Source of the DNA: Micromonospora ferruginea
GTDB lineage: Bacteria > Actinomycetota > Actinomycetes > Mycobacteriales > Micromonosporaceae
NCBI RefSeq assembly: GCF_013694245.2
Contig: NZ_CP059322.2
Coordinates: forward strand, 5,711,001-5,775,000
Direction: 5' to 3'
DNA: 64,000 bases
Shown: positions 44,518 to 53,362 of the stretch, piece by piece
Numbering within the stretch: position 1 is the stretch's first letter
How the letters are laid out: each line of letters begins with the position of its first letter
Notes under the pieces: model-generated
The model's database searches: none
Seen by the model: only the letters and a program-made list of their open reading frames with translations
What the model was told of the DNA's origin: nothing
Position numbers and translations under genes: made by a program

Positions 44518-46454
44518 CTCGCCTCGGAGCGGATCCGCGGTGCCGGCCGGGCGGCCGGCGTGTCACGACCCGCCGAGTCCGGCCGGTAGACGGCGTAGGA
44601 GGGCACCTCCTCGGGCACGTCCGGCTCGGTCCAGGTGGACGGCGCGCGGCGCGGCCGGGGCGCGGTGGCGGGACGCCCACCCCGGCGCTCGGTCGCGGGC
44701 GCCTCGTCCGGCCGTTCCCGCCCGTCCGGTCGCTCCCGTTCCACGGTCGTAGCCGAGTGCGCCGGGTCCTCGTGCCGGGCCTCCGGCCGGAGGCTGCGCT
44801 GGTCGGCCACGACACCGCGCCGTCGGCCGAGCGCCGGCTCGTTGGTGCCGCCGGGCTCGGCCACGTCCAGCCGGGCGGCGACCCGCATGTCCCGGAAGAA
44901 CCGGCGGTGCCAGGAGCCGGCCGAGCTGACCGCCTCGCTGCTGTCCTTGCCGCCGAGCTGGGTGATCCGGCGGTACGGGCGCAGCAGCAGCCACCCCACC
45001 ACACCGCAGAGCCAGACCAGCACCACCTGGAGCCAGCCCGGCAGCGTGGCGGTGTTCATGATCAGATCGACCGCGAAGAGGTAGATGGCCGCGCCGGTGC
45101 CGAAGATGGCGATGTTGAACACGGCGGCCACCACGGCGTTCGCCAGCCGGCGGAGGCCGGCGCTGGCCGGGCGCATCAGACCGACCGTGCCGAGGATCGG
45201 TGCGGCGATCACCGCCCACCGGAAGATCAGGAAGCCGAGCAGCACCAGCACCGACGCGGTCAGGTCGAACATGGCGAAGAGCAGCGAGGCCAGGACCGCG
45301 ATGAAGCCGGCCCCGATCCGGTCCATGTCCTTGGTGCCCTGGAGATACTCGTACGCCTCCGGGTCCTCCGACTTGACCTGCTCGGCGACCCGGGCCCACT
45401 GCTGCTGCTTCGCCTTGATCACGACATCGCGGGTGGCCGGCTTGGCGCGGATGGACTCGGCCTCGCCCCAGGTCAGGGACTTGGCGTCGTAGAGCGCCGG
45501 GCCGTACTTCTTCGCGGTCTCGCTGTCCGCCGAGCCGAGCACGCCCCGCAGCCAGTTGCGGTAGAGCATGGTCTCGGTGGCGGTGTCGCTGGCCCGTACG
45601 GCGGGTGGGCGCTTGTCGACACAGGCGCTCGGGTTGGGCAGGACGCACTTGTCCGGTGGGATGTCCTTCGTGGCGGGGCCGACCGCGTCGTGCACCACGC
45701 CGAGCGTGGTGATCAACGTGCTGTCGGCGATGTTCGCGGACTTCACCGGCCAGGCCGCCAGCGCGGTCACCGCCACCATCACCAGGATGGCCCAGCCGGC
45801 CGTGGTCATCGCGTTGCTCATGTCCGACTGGCGGGAGCGCCACAACAGGTAGAGGCCGACGACGCAGATGGTGATGATGCCGAAGACGCTGAACACCTTC
45901 TGGTAGACCGCCTTGGTGGCCTGCTCCACCAGCGGATCCGCCCAGCGCCACATGGTCCGGGGGTCCCAGGCGCGTTCCCGCAACGCGTTCGACGCGCCGA
46001 TCACCGCGTTGGCGAACATGAACTCGCCGTTCGCCACCATGGTGGTGAAGCGGTAGTCCGGATGGAGCACCGACGAGGCGCAGCCGCCGTCCACGTCGTA
46101 CGTGGTGTAGCTGTAACCGGCGTATCCGTAGTCGCTGTAGAGCCCTTTCGGGCCGGGCTCCTTGGCGGAGTCGGGCCGGGACGCGAACCAGCCGGCCAGG
46201 CCGGAGTCCGGCGCGCCGGGCACCGGCGCGTTACGGCACTCGACCTGGTCCTCGCTGACCGCCTTGAGCCGGTTGACGCAGGCGCGGAAGTCGGTCTGCC
46301 ACTCCTTCGTGCTGCACAGCTCGGCCCGCGCCTGGGCGGTCGGGCCGGCGGCGTACGCGGGTGTGCCGCCGATCAGCGGCCAGGAGATCGTGGCCCCGGC
46401 GAGTACGCCGAGAGCGATGAGGAGCGCCGTGATCCGTGCCCGGGCCCTCGCCAT
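44514..46454 (-). CDS. VirB6/TrbL-like polytopic membrane protein
   Basis: About 646 residues. A signal peptide (ITALLIALGVLAGATISWPLIGGTPAYA), a Cys-containing extracytoplasmic region, then roughly six to eight membrane helices (VFSVFGIITICVVGLYLLW, AILVMVAVTALAAWPVKSA, IGAGFIAVLASLLFAMFDLTASVLVLLGFLIFRWAVIAAPILGTVGLM, VVAAVFNIAIFGTGAAIYLFAVDLIM, LQVVLVWLCGVVGWLLLRPYRRI) and a long charged, disordered cytoplasmic tail rich in Arg, Pro and Glu. This fits the inner-membrane channel component of type IV secretion-like systems. ATG 46454 lies one nt after the VirB4-like gene stop. Confidence 0.8.
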   Translation of the reverse strand: MARARARITALLIALGVLAGATISWPLIGGTPAYAAGPTAQARAELCSTKEWQTDFRACVNRLKAVSEDQVECRNAPVPGAPDSGLAGWFASRPDSAKEPGPKGLYSDYGYAGYSYTTYDVDGGCASSVLHPDYRFTTMVANGEFMFANAVIGASNALRERAWDPRTMWRWADPLVEQATKAVYQKVFSVFGIITICVVGLYLLWRSRQSDMSNAMTTAGWAILVMVAVTALAAWPVKSANIADSTLITTLGVVHDAVGPATKDIPPDKCVLPNPSACVDKRPPAVRASDTATETMLYRNWLRGVLGSADSETAKKYGPALYDAKSLTWGEAESIRAKPATRDVVIKAKQQQWARVAEQVKSEDPEAYEYLQGTKDMDRIGAGFIAVLASLLFAMFDLTASVLVLLGFLIFRWAVIAAPILGTVGLMRPASAGLRRLANAVVAAVFNIAIFGTGAAIYLFAVDLIMNTATLPGWLQVVLVWLCGVVGWLLLRPYRRITQLGGKDSSEAVSSAGSWHRRFFRDMRVAARLDVAEPGGTNEPALGRRRGVVADQRSLRPEARHEDPAHSATTVERERPDGRERPDEAPATERRGGRPATAPRPRRAPSTWTEPDVPEEVPSYAVYRPDSAGRDTPAARPAPRIRSEAR

Positions 46455-46455
46455 G

Positions 46456-49400
46456 TCACGCCTCCAGATCAGCCAGCACGGTCGGCAGTTGCCCCGCGGC
46501 CTGGGCGACCGCGGTGGGGGTGGTGTCCAGGTGCTTGAGCAGCCCGTCGACGTACGACACGTCGACCCGGACCTTCTGCACGCGTCCGTCGACGTCGCGC
46601 ATGACGAACTCACGGAACCCGAGCCGGTTGGCGGAGCCGCTGTCGGCCTGGGAGAGCGAGGCGAGTGTCGCCTCGTAGCCGTCGTCGACCGGGACCCGCA
46701 GCAGCCGCAGCGCCTCGGAGGCGATCTCGCTGTCCTCGGCGATCCGGCCGACGAAGACGGTGGAGACGAGGTTCTGCACGTCGAGGCCGAGGATGTCCTT
46801 CGGGTTCTGCGAGGCGACGAGCGCGGCCAGGTTCCACTTGCGGGAGTCGCGGGCGAGGCGGACCAGGAACGACCGGCCGGAGCGCCAGCCCTCCATGAAG
46901 TGCGCCTCGTCCAGGCCGACCAGCTTGCGGGAGGACATCGAGCCGCCGTAGCAGCGGCGGACCGCGAGCCGGTGCGCGGTGTGCAGCATCGGCAGGGCCA
47001 GCGCCTCCTCGGCCGACCAGTATTCCCGCTCGATCTTGAGGTCGGGCAGCCGGAGCCCGGCCATCGTGATCACGGTGAGCGCGGCGTCGGCGCCGAGCAG
47101 CCCCTCCGGCGGTCGGCCGAAGAAGAGCATGGCCAGCGGCATCTCGGCGGTGTCGAGGAGCAGGTTGGCCAGCTCGCGGCCGGCGTCGTCGTCGAGCCCC
47201 TGGAGGCAGGCGACCACGTCGTCCAGGGTGGACGTCTCCTCGGCCGGCACCTGGCGCACCGCGTGCCGGAACAGCGTGGCGGTGGACGCCTCCCGGGCCA
47301 CCTGCGGCGGCACCAGCATCATGCAGATGTCCTGTACGAGCATGCGGCGTTCGGCCCGGGCGTTGGAGACGGCGATCTCGAACTCCCGGTCGCCGGCCGG
47401 CCCGGTGGTGAACTCGCTGCGCAGCGGCGTCGGGATCAGCGCGTACGGCGCCAGCGTGCCCTGCTCGGAACCGGTCAGGTTGAGCACCCGCGAGTAGGGC
47501 GCCAGCTCGGGCATGGCGCAGAGCCGGGCCAGCGGGCCGGACGGGTCGAGCAGCGTCACCTGCACGCCCCGTCGCGCGGACAGGTAGCCGAGCGCGCCGA
47601 GCAGGGTGGACTTGCCGCCGCCCGGCTCGGCGACGAAGACGGCGAGGCCGGAGCGCTCCCGCACCTCCATCGGGAAGTGCAGGTCGAGGAAGACCGGGCG
47701 GCGGCAGGTGCCGGCGGTCCGGCCGATCAGGTCGCCGCGCCGGTCGCCGACGGTGCTCGCGGCCTGCGGCAGCGCGGCGGCGAGCAGGTTGACCGGCATC
47801 CGCCGGACGTAGCCGGTGTTGGCGATCGGCTCGCCGGGGATGAACTCGCGGGCCAGCCAATCCTGGTTCTTCGGGTGCTGGAGCGAGATCCGCAGCTCGC
47901 GGGAGTAGAGCTGGATGAGCCGGCGGGCCCGCTCCAGGCACTCTTCCCGGGTGCGGCCGCCGACCGCGATGCGGTGCCAGCCGTGCGCGCGGGCGGAGTC
48001 GACCGGCAGCCCGGTGGTCATCTCGTCGCCGATCACCAGCGCCCGCTTGGCCAGCCGTTCCAGCTCGGGCGGGGCGTCGATGCCGTGTTCGGCGTAGTCG
48101 AGCTGCTGGGAGCGGATCATCCGGAGCCGGTGTTCGAGGTTCCGGAAGGAGTCGTTGGGGCCGAGGATGTCGACCCGGGTGGACAGCTCCATCGGCCACG
48201 GCAGCCGCTCGTGGAAGTGCAGCCACGGCTCGTGCCGCTCGGGGATCTCCAGCGGCTCCATCCGGCCGACCGCGAGCACGGCCACGTGCCGCTCCTCGCC
48301 GGTCATCCGGTTGACCAGCTTGACCGTCGAGCCGTAGGGGGTGCGGTAGCGCTCCACCTGCTCGGTGAGGGCCAGCAGGTCGCCGCGTTCCCACCGGCCG
48401 TTGGTGATCGGGGAGAGCACGCCGGGCGGCGCCATGCAGAGCGCCACCGAGCGGTAGAGCAGCCATTCCAGCTCGGGCGCGCTGACCCGGCGACCGCGCA
48501 TGCCGAACGCGCCGAGCACCTCGTCGAACTGCTCGACGGTGCGGCCGAGTCGGCGTCGTTCGCCGTCGGCGGTGCCCCGGCCGAAGGTGCGCAGCAGCCG
48601 CTCGGTGAGCGAGTCGCCGAGCGACCGGCGGGCGAAGGTGACGCCGAGGTAGGTCTGGCCCTCGGCGTGGTTGACCGACATCAGGTGCCGCTGGGCGGCG
48701 ACCAGGTGGTCGGCCCAGCCGGTGGTGCCGGGCACGTCGGGCAGCGGCGAGGCGGTGAGCCCGTCGATGGTGCGGGCCCACTCGTCGGCCGGGAAGGGCC
48801 GGGTGGTGCGGCGCAGGTGCAGCCGGAACCCGGCCAGGCCGGCGTACTGCTCGGAGATCGCCGAGAGCAGCGCCTCGCGTTCCGCGTCCGGGCGGAACGC
48901 CCAGCGCACCTCGGGTAGCCAGTACCACGCGGTGACCGTGTTGGGGGTGAAGGTGAGGTGCCCGGCGATCTCGGTGATGGCCAGCTCGACCGAGGGGTCC
49001 CGATCGCCGAACTTGATCTTCGGAGCGCGGACCCGGACCGGTTTGGCCGGCTTGTTCCGGCGGTCGGCGGAACGCTGCCGGGGCGGGGTCACCTCCCGGT
49101 GCGCGGGCCGGCCGACCTCGCGCGACGGCGCGGCCGGCATCGGGTACGCGTCCACCGGGTCGGGCGTCGGCTCCCGCCGGTCGGTGTGGCGGGCGGGGGC
49201 GCGCACCTCGACGGGCGCCGCGGGACCGGCGACGGGTTCGGTGGCCGGCTCCGGCTCGGCGGTGGGCCGGAGCGCGGGCAGCCGGTCACCGGCCTGCACC
49301 GGCACCCGACCACGGGTGGCGGGTGGCGGTTCGAGCGCGGGCGGCGGCGTGGGCGCGGTGATCGCGGGCTCCGGGCGGGGCGACCCACCGCGCGTACACC

Positions 49401-49846
49401 GGGGTGTGCTCCCGGACCGGCGGCTCGGGTGCGGCCGGCGGCGCCGCCTCGACCGGCGCGACGGGCTGGTGCGGGATCGGCAGGGCGTCACGGCCCACTC
49501 CGCGCCGGGGTGGCGCCACCACCGGTTCCACCTGGGCGGCCGGCGGGGTGGCCGGGGCGATCGGGCGTCGGGCCCGGGGTGACGCGCCGCCGAACAGGTC
49601 GAGGAAGGGCGAGTCGATGTCGCCGTCGGGGCGGACCGGCTCGCGGGGTTCGGCGCCGCGCGGGGCGAGGGGGCGGGGTGGCTGGAAGACGCCGACCCGG
49701 CCGTGCCCCGGACTGGTGACGAGCGCGGTGTCCAGGACGACCTCGTCCATCTCCTCGTCGGACGGGTAGTCGAATGATCGCGCACGGTGACCGGGCGTGC
49801 CGGCCGGACGCCCGGCCGGGGATCCCGGCGTGGAAGAGCGACTCAT
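46456..49846 (-). CDS. VirB4/TraE-like conjugation ATPase with an apparent frame break near its N terminus
   Basis: The main ORF (from 49785) encodes about 800 conserved residues after a Pro/Arg-rich region: Walker A AEPGGGKSTLLGALGYL, Walker B RKLVGLDEAHFMEGW, and SQNPKDILGLDVQNLVSTVFVGR, typical of VirB4 motors. The true start is probably ATG 49846 (MSRSSTPGSPAGRPAGTPGHRARSFDYPSDEEMDEVVLDTALVTSPGHGRVGVFQPPRP), with GAGG seven nt upstream and an ATGA overlap with the preceding micro-ORF. That frame runs to VYARWVAPP and then shifts; the main frame continues PRPEPAITAPTPPP. One base appears to be missing at about 49373-49383 in a GC-only stretch. It energises a type IV secretion-like apparatus. 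Confidence 0.82.
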
Positions 49847-49899
49847 GCGACCGCCTCACCCGCGTCGTACGTCTGCACCGTCGGTGTACGCCCGGTCAT
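49843..49899 (-). CDS. 18-residue micro-ORF coupled to both neighbours
   Basis: MTGRTPTVQTYDAGEAVA. Its ATG (49897-49899) overlaps the stop of the PrgI-like gene as ATGA, and its stop (49843-49845) overlaps the ATG of the VirB4-like gene as ATGA. The 53-nt gap between the two large genes is thus exactly filled. It contains the GGTGAGG ribosome-binding stretch for the VirB4-like start. It may be a coupling or leader peptide, or chance. Confidence 0.4.
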   Translation of the reverse strand: MTGRTPTVQTYDAGEAVA

Positions 49900-50258
49900 G
49901 CCAGTTCCTCCCGGATCCTGATCCGGCTCGCGACGAGGCGCGGGTCCCGCAGCTCGGCGGCCGGCTCCCGGGTGCGTCGCCAGTCGGTCAGCGCGGTCCG
50001 GATGACCATGCGCGCCGGCCGGTCCGGGTCGACGTACCGGAAGATGAACGAGGTCGTCACGATGGCGAGTGAGATCTCCCAGGCGGGGAAGAGCTCGACC
50101 TGGAGCGTGAACAACCAGTGGATGAACACGTAGAGGGGTACGAGCAGCATGAACAGGCCGTACTGGGCGTACGGCAGGTGGACGGGAAGGGTGTAGCCGG
50201 GCGGGCCCAGGTAGACCAGGCGTGCCCGGTAGATGTCGTCGTCGGTGCGCAGCCGCAT
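49896..50258 (-). CDS. PrgI-like membrane protein of the conjugation-like operon
   Basis: A 120-residue protein: MRLRTDDDIYRARLVYLGPPGYTLPVHLPYAQYGLFMLLVPLYVFIHWLFTLQVELFPAWEISLAIVTTSFIFRYVDPDRPARMVIRTALTDWRRTREP. Two hydrophobic helices followed by a short cytoplasmic tail with the RYVDPDRPARMVIRTALTDWRR segment match the PrgI/TcpE-type small proteins that precede VirB4-like ATPases in Gram-positive conjugation modules. It probably tethers the ATPase to the membrane. It lies 14 nt after the upstream small-protein gene. Confidence 0.75.
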   Translation of the reverse strand: MRLRTDDDIYRARLVYLGPPGYTLPVHLPYAQYGLFMLLVPLYVFIHWLFTLQVELFPAWEISLAIVTTSFIFRYVDPDRPARMVIRTALTDWRRTREPAAELRDPRLVASRIRIREELA

Positions 50259-50272
50259 CGTCGCCCAACGCC

Positions 50273-50587
50273 CTACTCGAAGATGAGGTTGATCAGGTAG
50301 TCGCCGACGAAGAAGAGTGTGGCCGCGCCGGCGATGAAGGCCAACCCGATGATGGCGATGGCCGAGCTGGTCAGCACCTTGGAGATCTCACCCCGGCTGG
50401 CGCGGCCGATGAAGATCACGCCGAGCACGGCGAGCAGGATCGGCGCGACCTTGCTGGCGAAGAAGGTGACGACGTTGTCGGTGTCGATGCCCTTCGGGGC
50501 CGGCTCGGCGAGTGGAGTCGACGCCAGGGTATGGAGCGCGTGGTCGACGGCGGTCGTCGCCGTTGCCATGAGCTCGATGGCGATCAC
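50273..50587 (-). CDS. Small two-helix membrane protein (VirB2/TrbC-like), first gene of the conjugation-like operon
   Basis: About 104 residues from GTG 50587, which has GGGGAGG six nt upstream: VIAIELMATATTAVDHALHTLASTPLAEPAPKGIDTDNVVTFFASKVAPILLAVLGVIFIGRASRGEISKVLTSSAIAIIGLAFIAGAATLFFVGDYLINLIFE. An N-terminal extracytoplasmic stretch and two membrane helices separated by a short basic loop match the size and shape of VirB2/TrbC pilin-like or TcpD-like subunits. An internal ATG at 50569 is an alternative start. The gene opens the minus-strand operon that runs to 42175. Confidence 0.7.
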   Translation of the reverse strand: MIAIELMATATTAVDHALHTLASTPLAEPAPKGIDTDNVVTFFASKVAPILLAVLGVIFIGRASRGEISKVLTSSAIAIIGLAFIAGAATLFFVGDYLINLIFE

Positions 50588-50946
50588 TGGAAACCTCCCC
50601 AAAGGTCGCGGCCGGCGGTGCCGCGGTGGTGCAGTTAGGCAAGCCTGGCGGGATGGTGCTCGTCAGGAACAGCGCACTCGACGCTGAGTCCGTCACTCGC
50701 CACGCAGGGTGGTGAGTCCTGGGCGGATTCGTCCCGCTTCGGCCCTCCCTCCAGGCTTCGCCATCTCGATGCTGGGCAATTCCAAAGCGTACGGGCCGGC
50801 CACCTTTGCGACAAGCCGCGAAGAGTCGACCCGGATCGACCCGGACGACCGATCGTACACCCGTTCTAACGCGCACGTCAGGGCCGCCGGATCCGGCGCA
50901 CGCCCGGTCGCCGGAAGCCCTGCCGGCGAACGGTACTGTCGGGTCC
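50588..50946. other. Intergenic region between the conjugation-like operon and folP
   Basis: 359 nt, noticeably less GC-rich in places, serving both divergent units. I see the GGGGAGG site of the small membrane-protein gene at its left end and a TACTGT box at its right end, but no gene, tRNA or att-like direct repeat. Confidence 0.6.
50934..50939 (+). promoter_or_regulatory. Candidate -10 box for a leaderless folP transcript
   Basis: TACTGT ends seven nt before GTG 50947, with no Shine-Dalgarno sequence. It implies that folP now has its own promoter, cut off from folE. Confidence 0.45.
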
Positions 50947-51837
50947 GTGACCGATCTGGTACGAGCGGACGCCCCGGTGGTGATGGGCGTCCTCAACGTC
51001 ACCCCCGACTCCTTCTCCGACGGCGGCAGATACGCCGATCTGGCCGCCGCCGTCGCACACGGGGTGCGACTGCGCGACGCCGGCGCGGACCTCGTCGACG
51101 TCGGCGGCGAGTCCACCCGGCCCGGCGCCGACCGGATCGACGCGGAGACCGAGATCGCCCGGGTGTTGCCGGTGGTCCGCGAGCTGAGCGCCGCCGGCAT
51201 CCCGGTCAGCATCGACACCAGCCGGGCGCGGGTCGCCGAGGCCGCGCTCGCCGCCGGCGCGGACGTGGTGAACGACGTCTCCGGCGGGCTCGCCGACCCG
51301 GACATGGCCCGGGTGGTCCGCGACGGCGGCTGCCCCTGGGTGCTCATGCACTGGCGGGGGCACTCGCGGCAGATGCGCGACCTGGCCACGTACACCGACG
51401 TGCTGGCCGACGTCCGGGCCGAGCTGGGGCAGCGGGTCGACGCGGCGCTCGCCGCCGGCGTCGCCGCCGACCGGATCATCGTCGACCCGGGGCTCGGCTT
51501 CGCCAAGACCGCCGCGCACAACTGGGAACTCAGCGCCCGCCTGCCCGAACTGGTCGACCTCGGCTTCCCGTTGCTGTTCGGGGCCAGCCGCAAGTCCTAC
51601 CTGGGCCGGCTGCTCGCCGACCCGGCCGGCGCGCCCCGCCCCACCGCCGAGCGGGAGGCCGCGACGGTCGCGACGAGCGTGCTGGCGGTGGCCGCCGGCG
51701 CCTGGGGGGTACGCGTGCACGACGTCCGGGGCACCGCCGACGCGCTCGCCGTCTGGCGGGCCACCGGCAGCCCGCGGCTGACGACCGCCGCGCGGGCCGA
51801 CGCGACCGCCGGCGCCGGGAACGGAGGGGACCGATGA
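50947..51837 (+). CDS. folP: Dihydropteroate synthase
   Basis: A 296-residue TIM-barrel enzyme that condenses p-aminobenzoate with dihydropterin pyrophosphate. Signatures are VVMGVLNVTPDSFSDGGRYAD, GADLVDVGGESTRPGADRID, VSIDTSRARVAEAALAAGADVVNDVSGG, DRIIVDPGLGFAKTAAHNWELSARL, and FGASRKSYLGRLLADP. The GTG start at 50947 is predicted to be leaderless. Its stop overlaps folB (ATGA). It is the target family of sulfonamides. Confidence 0.96.
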   Translation: MTDLVRADAPVVMGVLNVTPDSFSDGGRYADLAAAVAHGVRLRDAGADLVDVGGESTRPGADRIDAETEIARVLPVVRELSAAGIPVSIDTSRARVAEAALAAGADVVNDVSGGLADPDMARVVRDGGCPWVLMHWRGHSRQMRDLATYTDVLADVRAELGQRVDAALAAGVAADRIIVDPGLGFAKTAAHNWELSARLPELVDLGFPLLFGASRKSYLGRLLADPAGAPRPTAEREAATVATSVLAVAAGAWGVRVHDVRGTADALAVWRATGSPRLTTAARADATAGAGNGGDR

Positions 51838-52193
51838 CCGACCGGATCGAGCTGACCGGCCTGCGCGCGCACGGCCGGCACGGCGTCTACGACTTCGAGC
51901 GGGCCCAGGGGCAGGAGTTCGTGGTCGACGCGGTGCTCGAACTCGACCTGGCCCCGGCCGCCCGCTCCGACGAGGTGACCGACACCGTGCACTACGGCGA
52001 GCTGGCCGAGAAGCTGGTCGCGGTCGTCACCGGCGAGCCGGTGAACCTGATCGAGACGCTGGCCGACCGGCTGCTGGCGATCTGCCTGGCCGAGCCCCGG
52101 GTGGCCGCCGCGACGGTGACCGTGCACAAGCCAGAGGCCCCGATCCCGCACACCTTCCGGGACGTGGCCGTCAGCATGCGGCGTACCCGGTGA
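51834..52193 (+). CDS. folB: Dihydroneopterin aldolase
   Basis: A 119-residue enzyme: MTDRIELTGLRAHGRHGVYDFERAQGQEFVVDAVLELDLAPAARSDEVTDTVHYGELAEKLVAVVTGEPVNLIETLADRLLAICLAEPRVAAATVTVHKPEAPIPHTFRDVAVSMRRTR. The HGRHGVYDFERAQGQEFVVD, DTVHYGEL, LIETLADRL and VHKPEAPIP motifs carry the conserved Glu, Tyr and Lys of the family. ATG 51834 overlaps folP and the stop overlaps folK, so the three folate genes are translationally coupled. Confidence 0.96.
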   Translation: MTDRIELTGLRAHGRHGVYDFERAQGQEFVVDAVLELDLAPAARSDEVTDTVHYGELAEKLVAVVTGEPVNLIETLADRLLAICLAEPRVAAATVTVHKPEAPIPHTFRDVAVSMRRTR

Positions 52194-52717
52194 CCCGGGC
52201 CGTGCTGTCGATCGGCAGCAACCTGGGCGACCGCCTCGACCACCTGCGTGGCGCGGTGGCCGCGCTCGGCGACGACGTGCTGCTGGTCTCCGGCGTCTAC
52301 GAGACTCCACCGTGGGGGGACGCGGCGCAGCCGGCGTACCTGAACGCGGCGGTGATGGTCGCGGACCCGGCGGCGGCGCCGGGCGACTGGCTGGCGCGGG
52401 CCCGGGCCGCGGAGGCGGCGGCCGGGCGGACCCGCGACCCGGCCCGGCGGTACGGGCCGCGCACGCTGGACGTGGACGTGATCGCGGTCTGGGACTCCGC
52501 CGGGCAGCCGGTGCTCGCCGACGACCCCGAGCTGACCCTGCCGCACCCGCGGGCCCACCTGCGCGCCTTCGTGCTGCGGCCGTGGATCGACATCGAGCCG
52601 CACGGCAAGCTGCCCGGGCACGGCTGGCTGACCGACCTGCTCAACGCCGAGCCGCTGGCCGCCGACGCCCTGGAACTGAGCCCACGCCCCGATCTGACGC
52701 TAGAGTCGGACGCATGA
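52190..52717 (+). CDS. folK: 6-hydroxymethyl-7,8-dihydropterin pyrophosphokinase
   Basis: A 175-residue HPPK: VTRAVLSIGSNLGDRLDHLRGAVAALGDDVLLVSGVYETPPWGDAAQPAYLNAAVMVAD, and the signature RYGPRTLDVDVIAVWDSAGQPVLADDPELTLPHPRAHLRAFVLRPW with the two catalytic Asp residues in DVDV. GTG 52190 overlaps folB (GTGA); the stop overlaps the DUF3180 gene (ATGA). It makes the substrate for FolP. Confidence 0.96.
   Translation: MTRAVLSIGSNLGDRLDHLRGAVAALGDDVLLVSGVYETPPWGDAAQPAYLNAAVMVADPAAAPGDWLARARAAEAAAGRTRDPARRYGPRTLDVDVIAVWDSAGQPVLADDPELTLPHPRAHLRAFVLRPWIDIEPHGKLPGHGWLTDLLNAEPLAADALELSPRPDLTLESDA
52701..52706 (+). promoter_or_regulatory. Candidate internal -10 box for the DUF3180 gene
   Basis: TAGAGT inside the end of folK ends seven nt before ATG 52714, which would allow a separate leaderless transcript besides read-through from folK. 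Confidence 0.3.
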
Positions 52718-53244
52718 GTACGGCCCGGAACCCGCAGGACCCCGACCGCTTCCGGATGGGTCCGACCCGGGTCTCCACGCTGGTGGTGGCCGGGCTGGCC
52801 GCCGCCGCGGTGGCCTGGCTGCTGATCAGCGGCCTCTACTACGACTTCGCCCCGGACCTGCCCTGGCTGCCGGTGATCACGCTGGCCGGGCTGGCCGTGC
52901 TGGAGGCCTACGCGGCGGTCAACACCCGCAGCCGGATCGAGCGGCGGCCCGGCCGGGAGCCGGTGAACCCGCTGCTGGTCGCCCGGTTCGTGGTGCTCGC
53001 CAAGGCGTCCGCGCTGGCCGGGGCCATCTTCACCGGGTTCTACGCCGGGCTCACCGGTTGGCTGTTCGTGGAGCGGACCAACGCCGCCGTCAGCGACCGG
53101 CCCGCCGCGGTGGCCGGGCTGGTCGCCTCGCTGGCCCTGGTCACGGCCGCGCTCTGGTTGGAGCGCTCGTGCCGGGTGCCCGAGCAGGAGGACGACGAGG
53201 ACCGCGAGCCGGGCGACCGGGAGACGCCGCGCGGGCGTCGCTGA
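52714..53244 (+). CDS. DUF3180 family membrane protein
   Basis: A 176-residue protein with four hydrophobic segments (TLVVAGLAAAAVAWLLISGLYY, WLPVITLAGLAVLEAYAAV, LAKASALAGAIFTGFYAGLTGWLFVE, AAVAGLVASLALVTAALWLERSCRVP) and a charged C-terminal tail. The layout and its place directly after folK match the DUF3180 family of actinobacteria, whose function is not known to me. ATG 52714 overlaps the folK stop. Confidence 0.85.
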   Translation: MSTARNPQDPDRFRMGPTRVSTLVVAGLAAAAVAWLLISGLYYDFAPDLPWLPVITLAGLAVLEAYAAVNTRSRIERRPGREPVNPLLVARFVVLAKASALAGAIFTGFYAGLTGWLFVERTNAAVSDRPAAVAGLVASLALVTAALWLERSCRVPEQEDDEDREPGDRETPRGRR

Positions 53245-53362
53245 TCGTAGGGTTCCCCCACCCCCCGCCCGCAGGTACCGTCCCTGGCGACCGGAGAGCG
53301 ACGGCCGCCGCCGGTCCGCCCGCCGAGTGGGCCGGACGCGGCCACCTGGGAGGCACGGGCAC

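Noticed and set aside
38172..50587. An integrative conjugative element
   Set aside because: No relaxase, coupling protein, integrase, replication gene or flanking direct repeats were seen, and most genes share native codon use.
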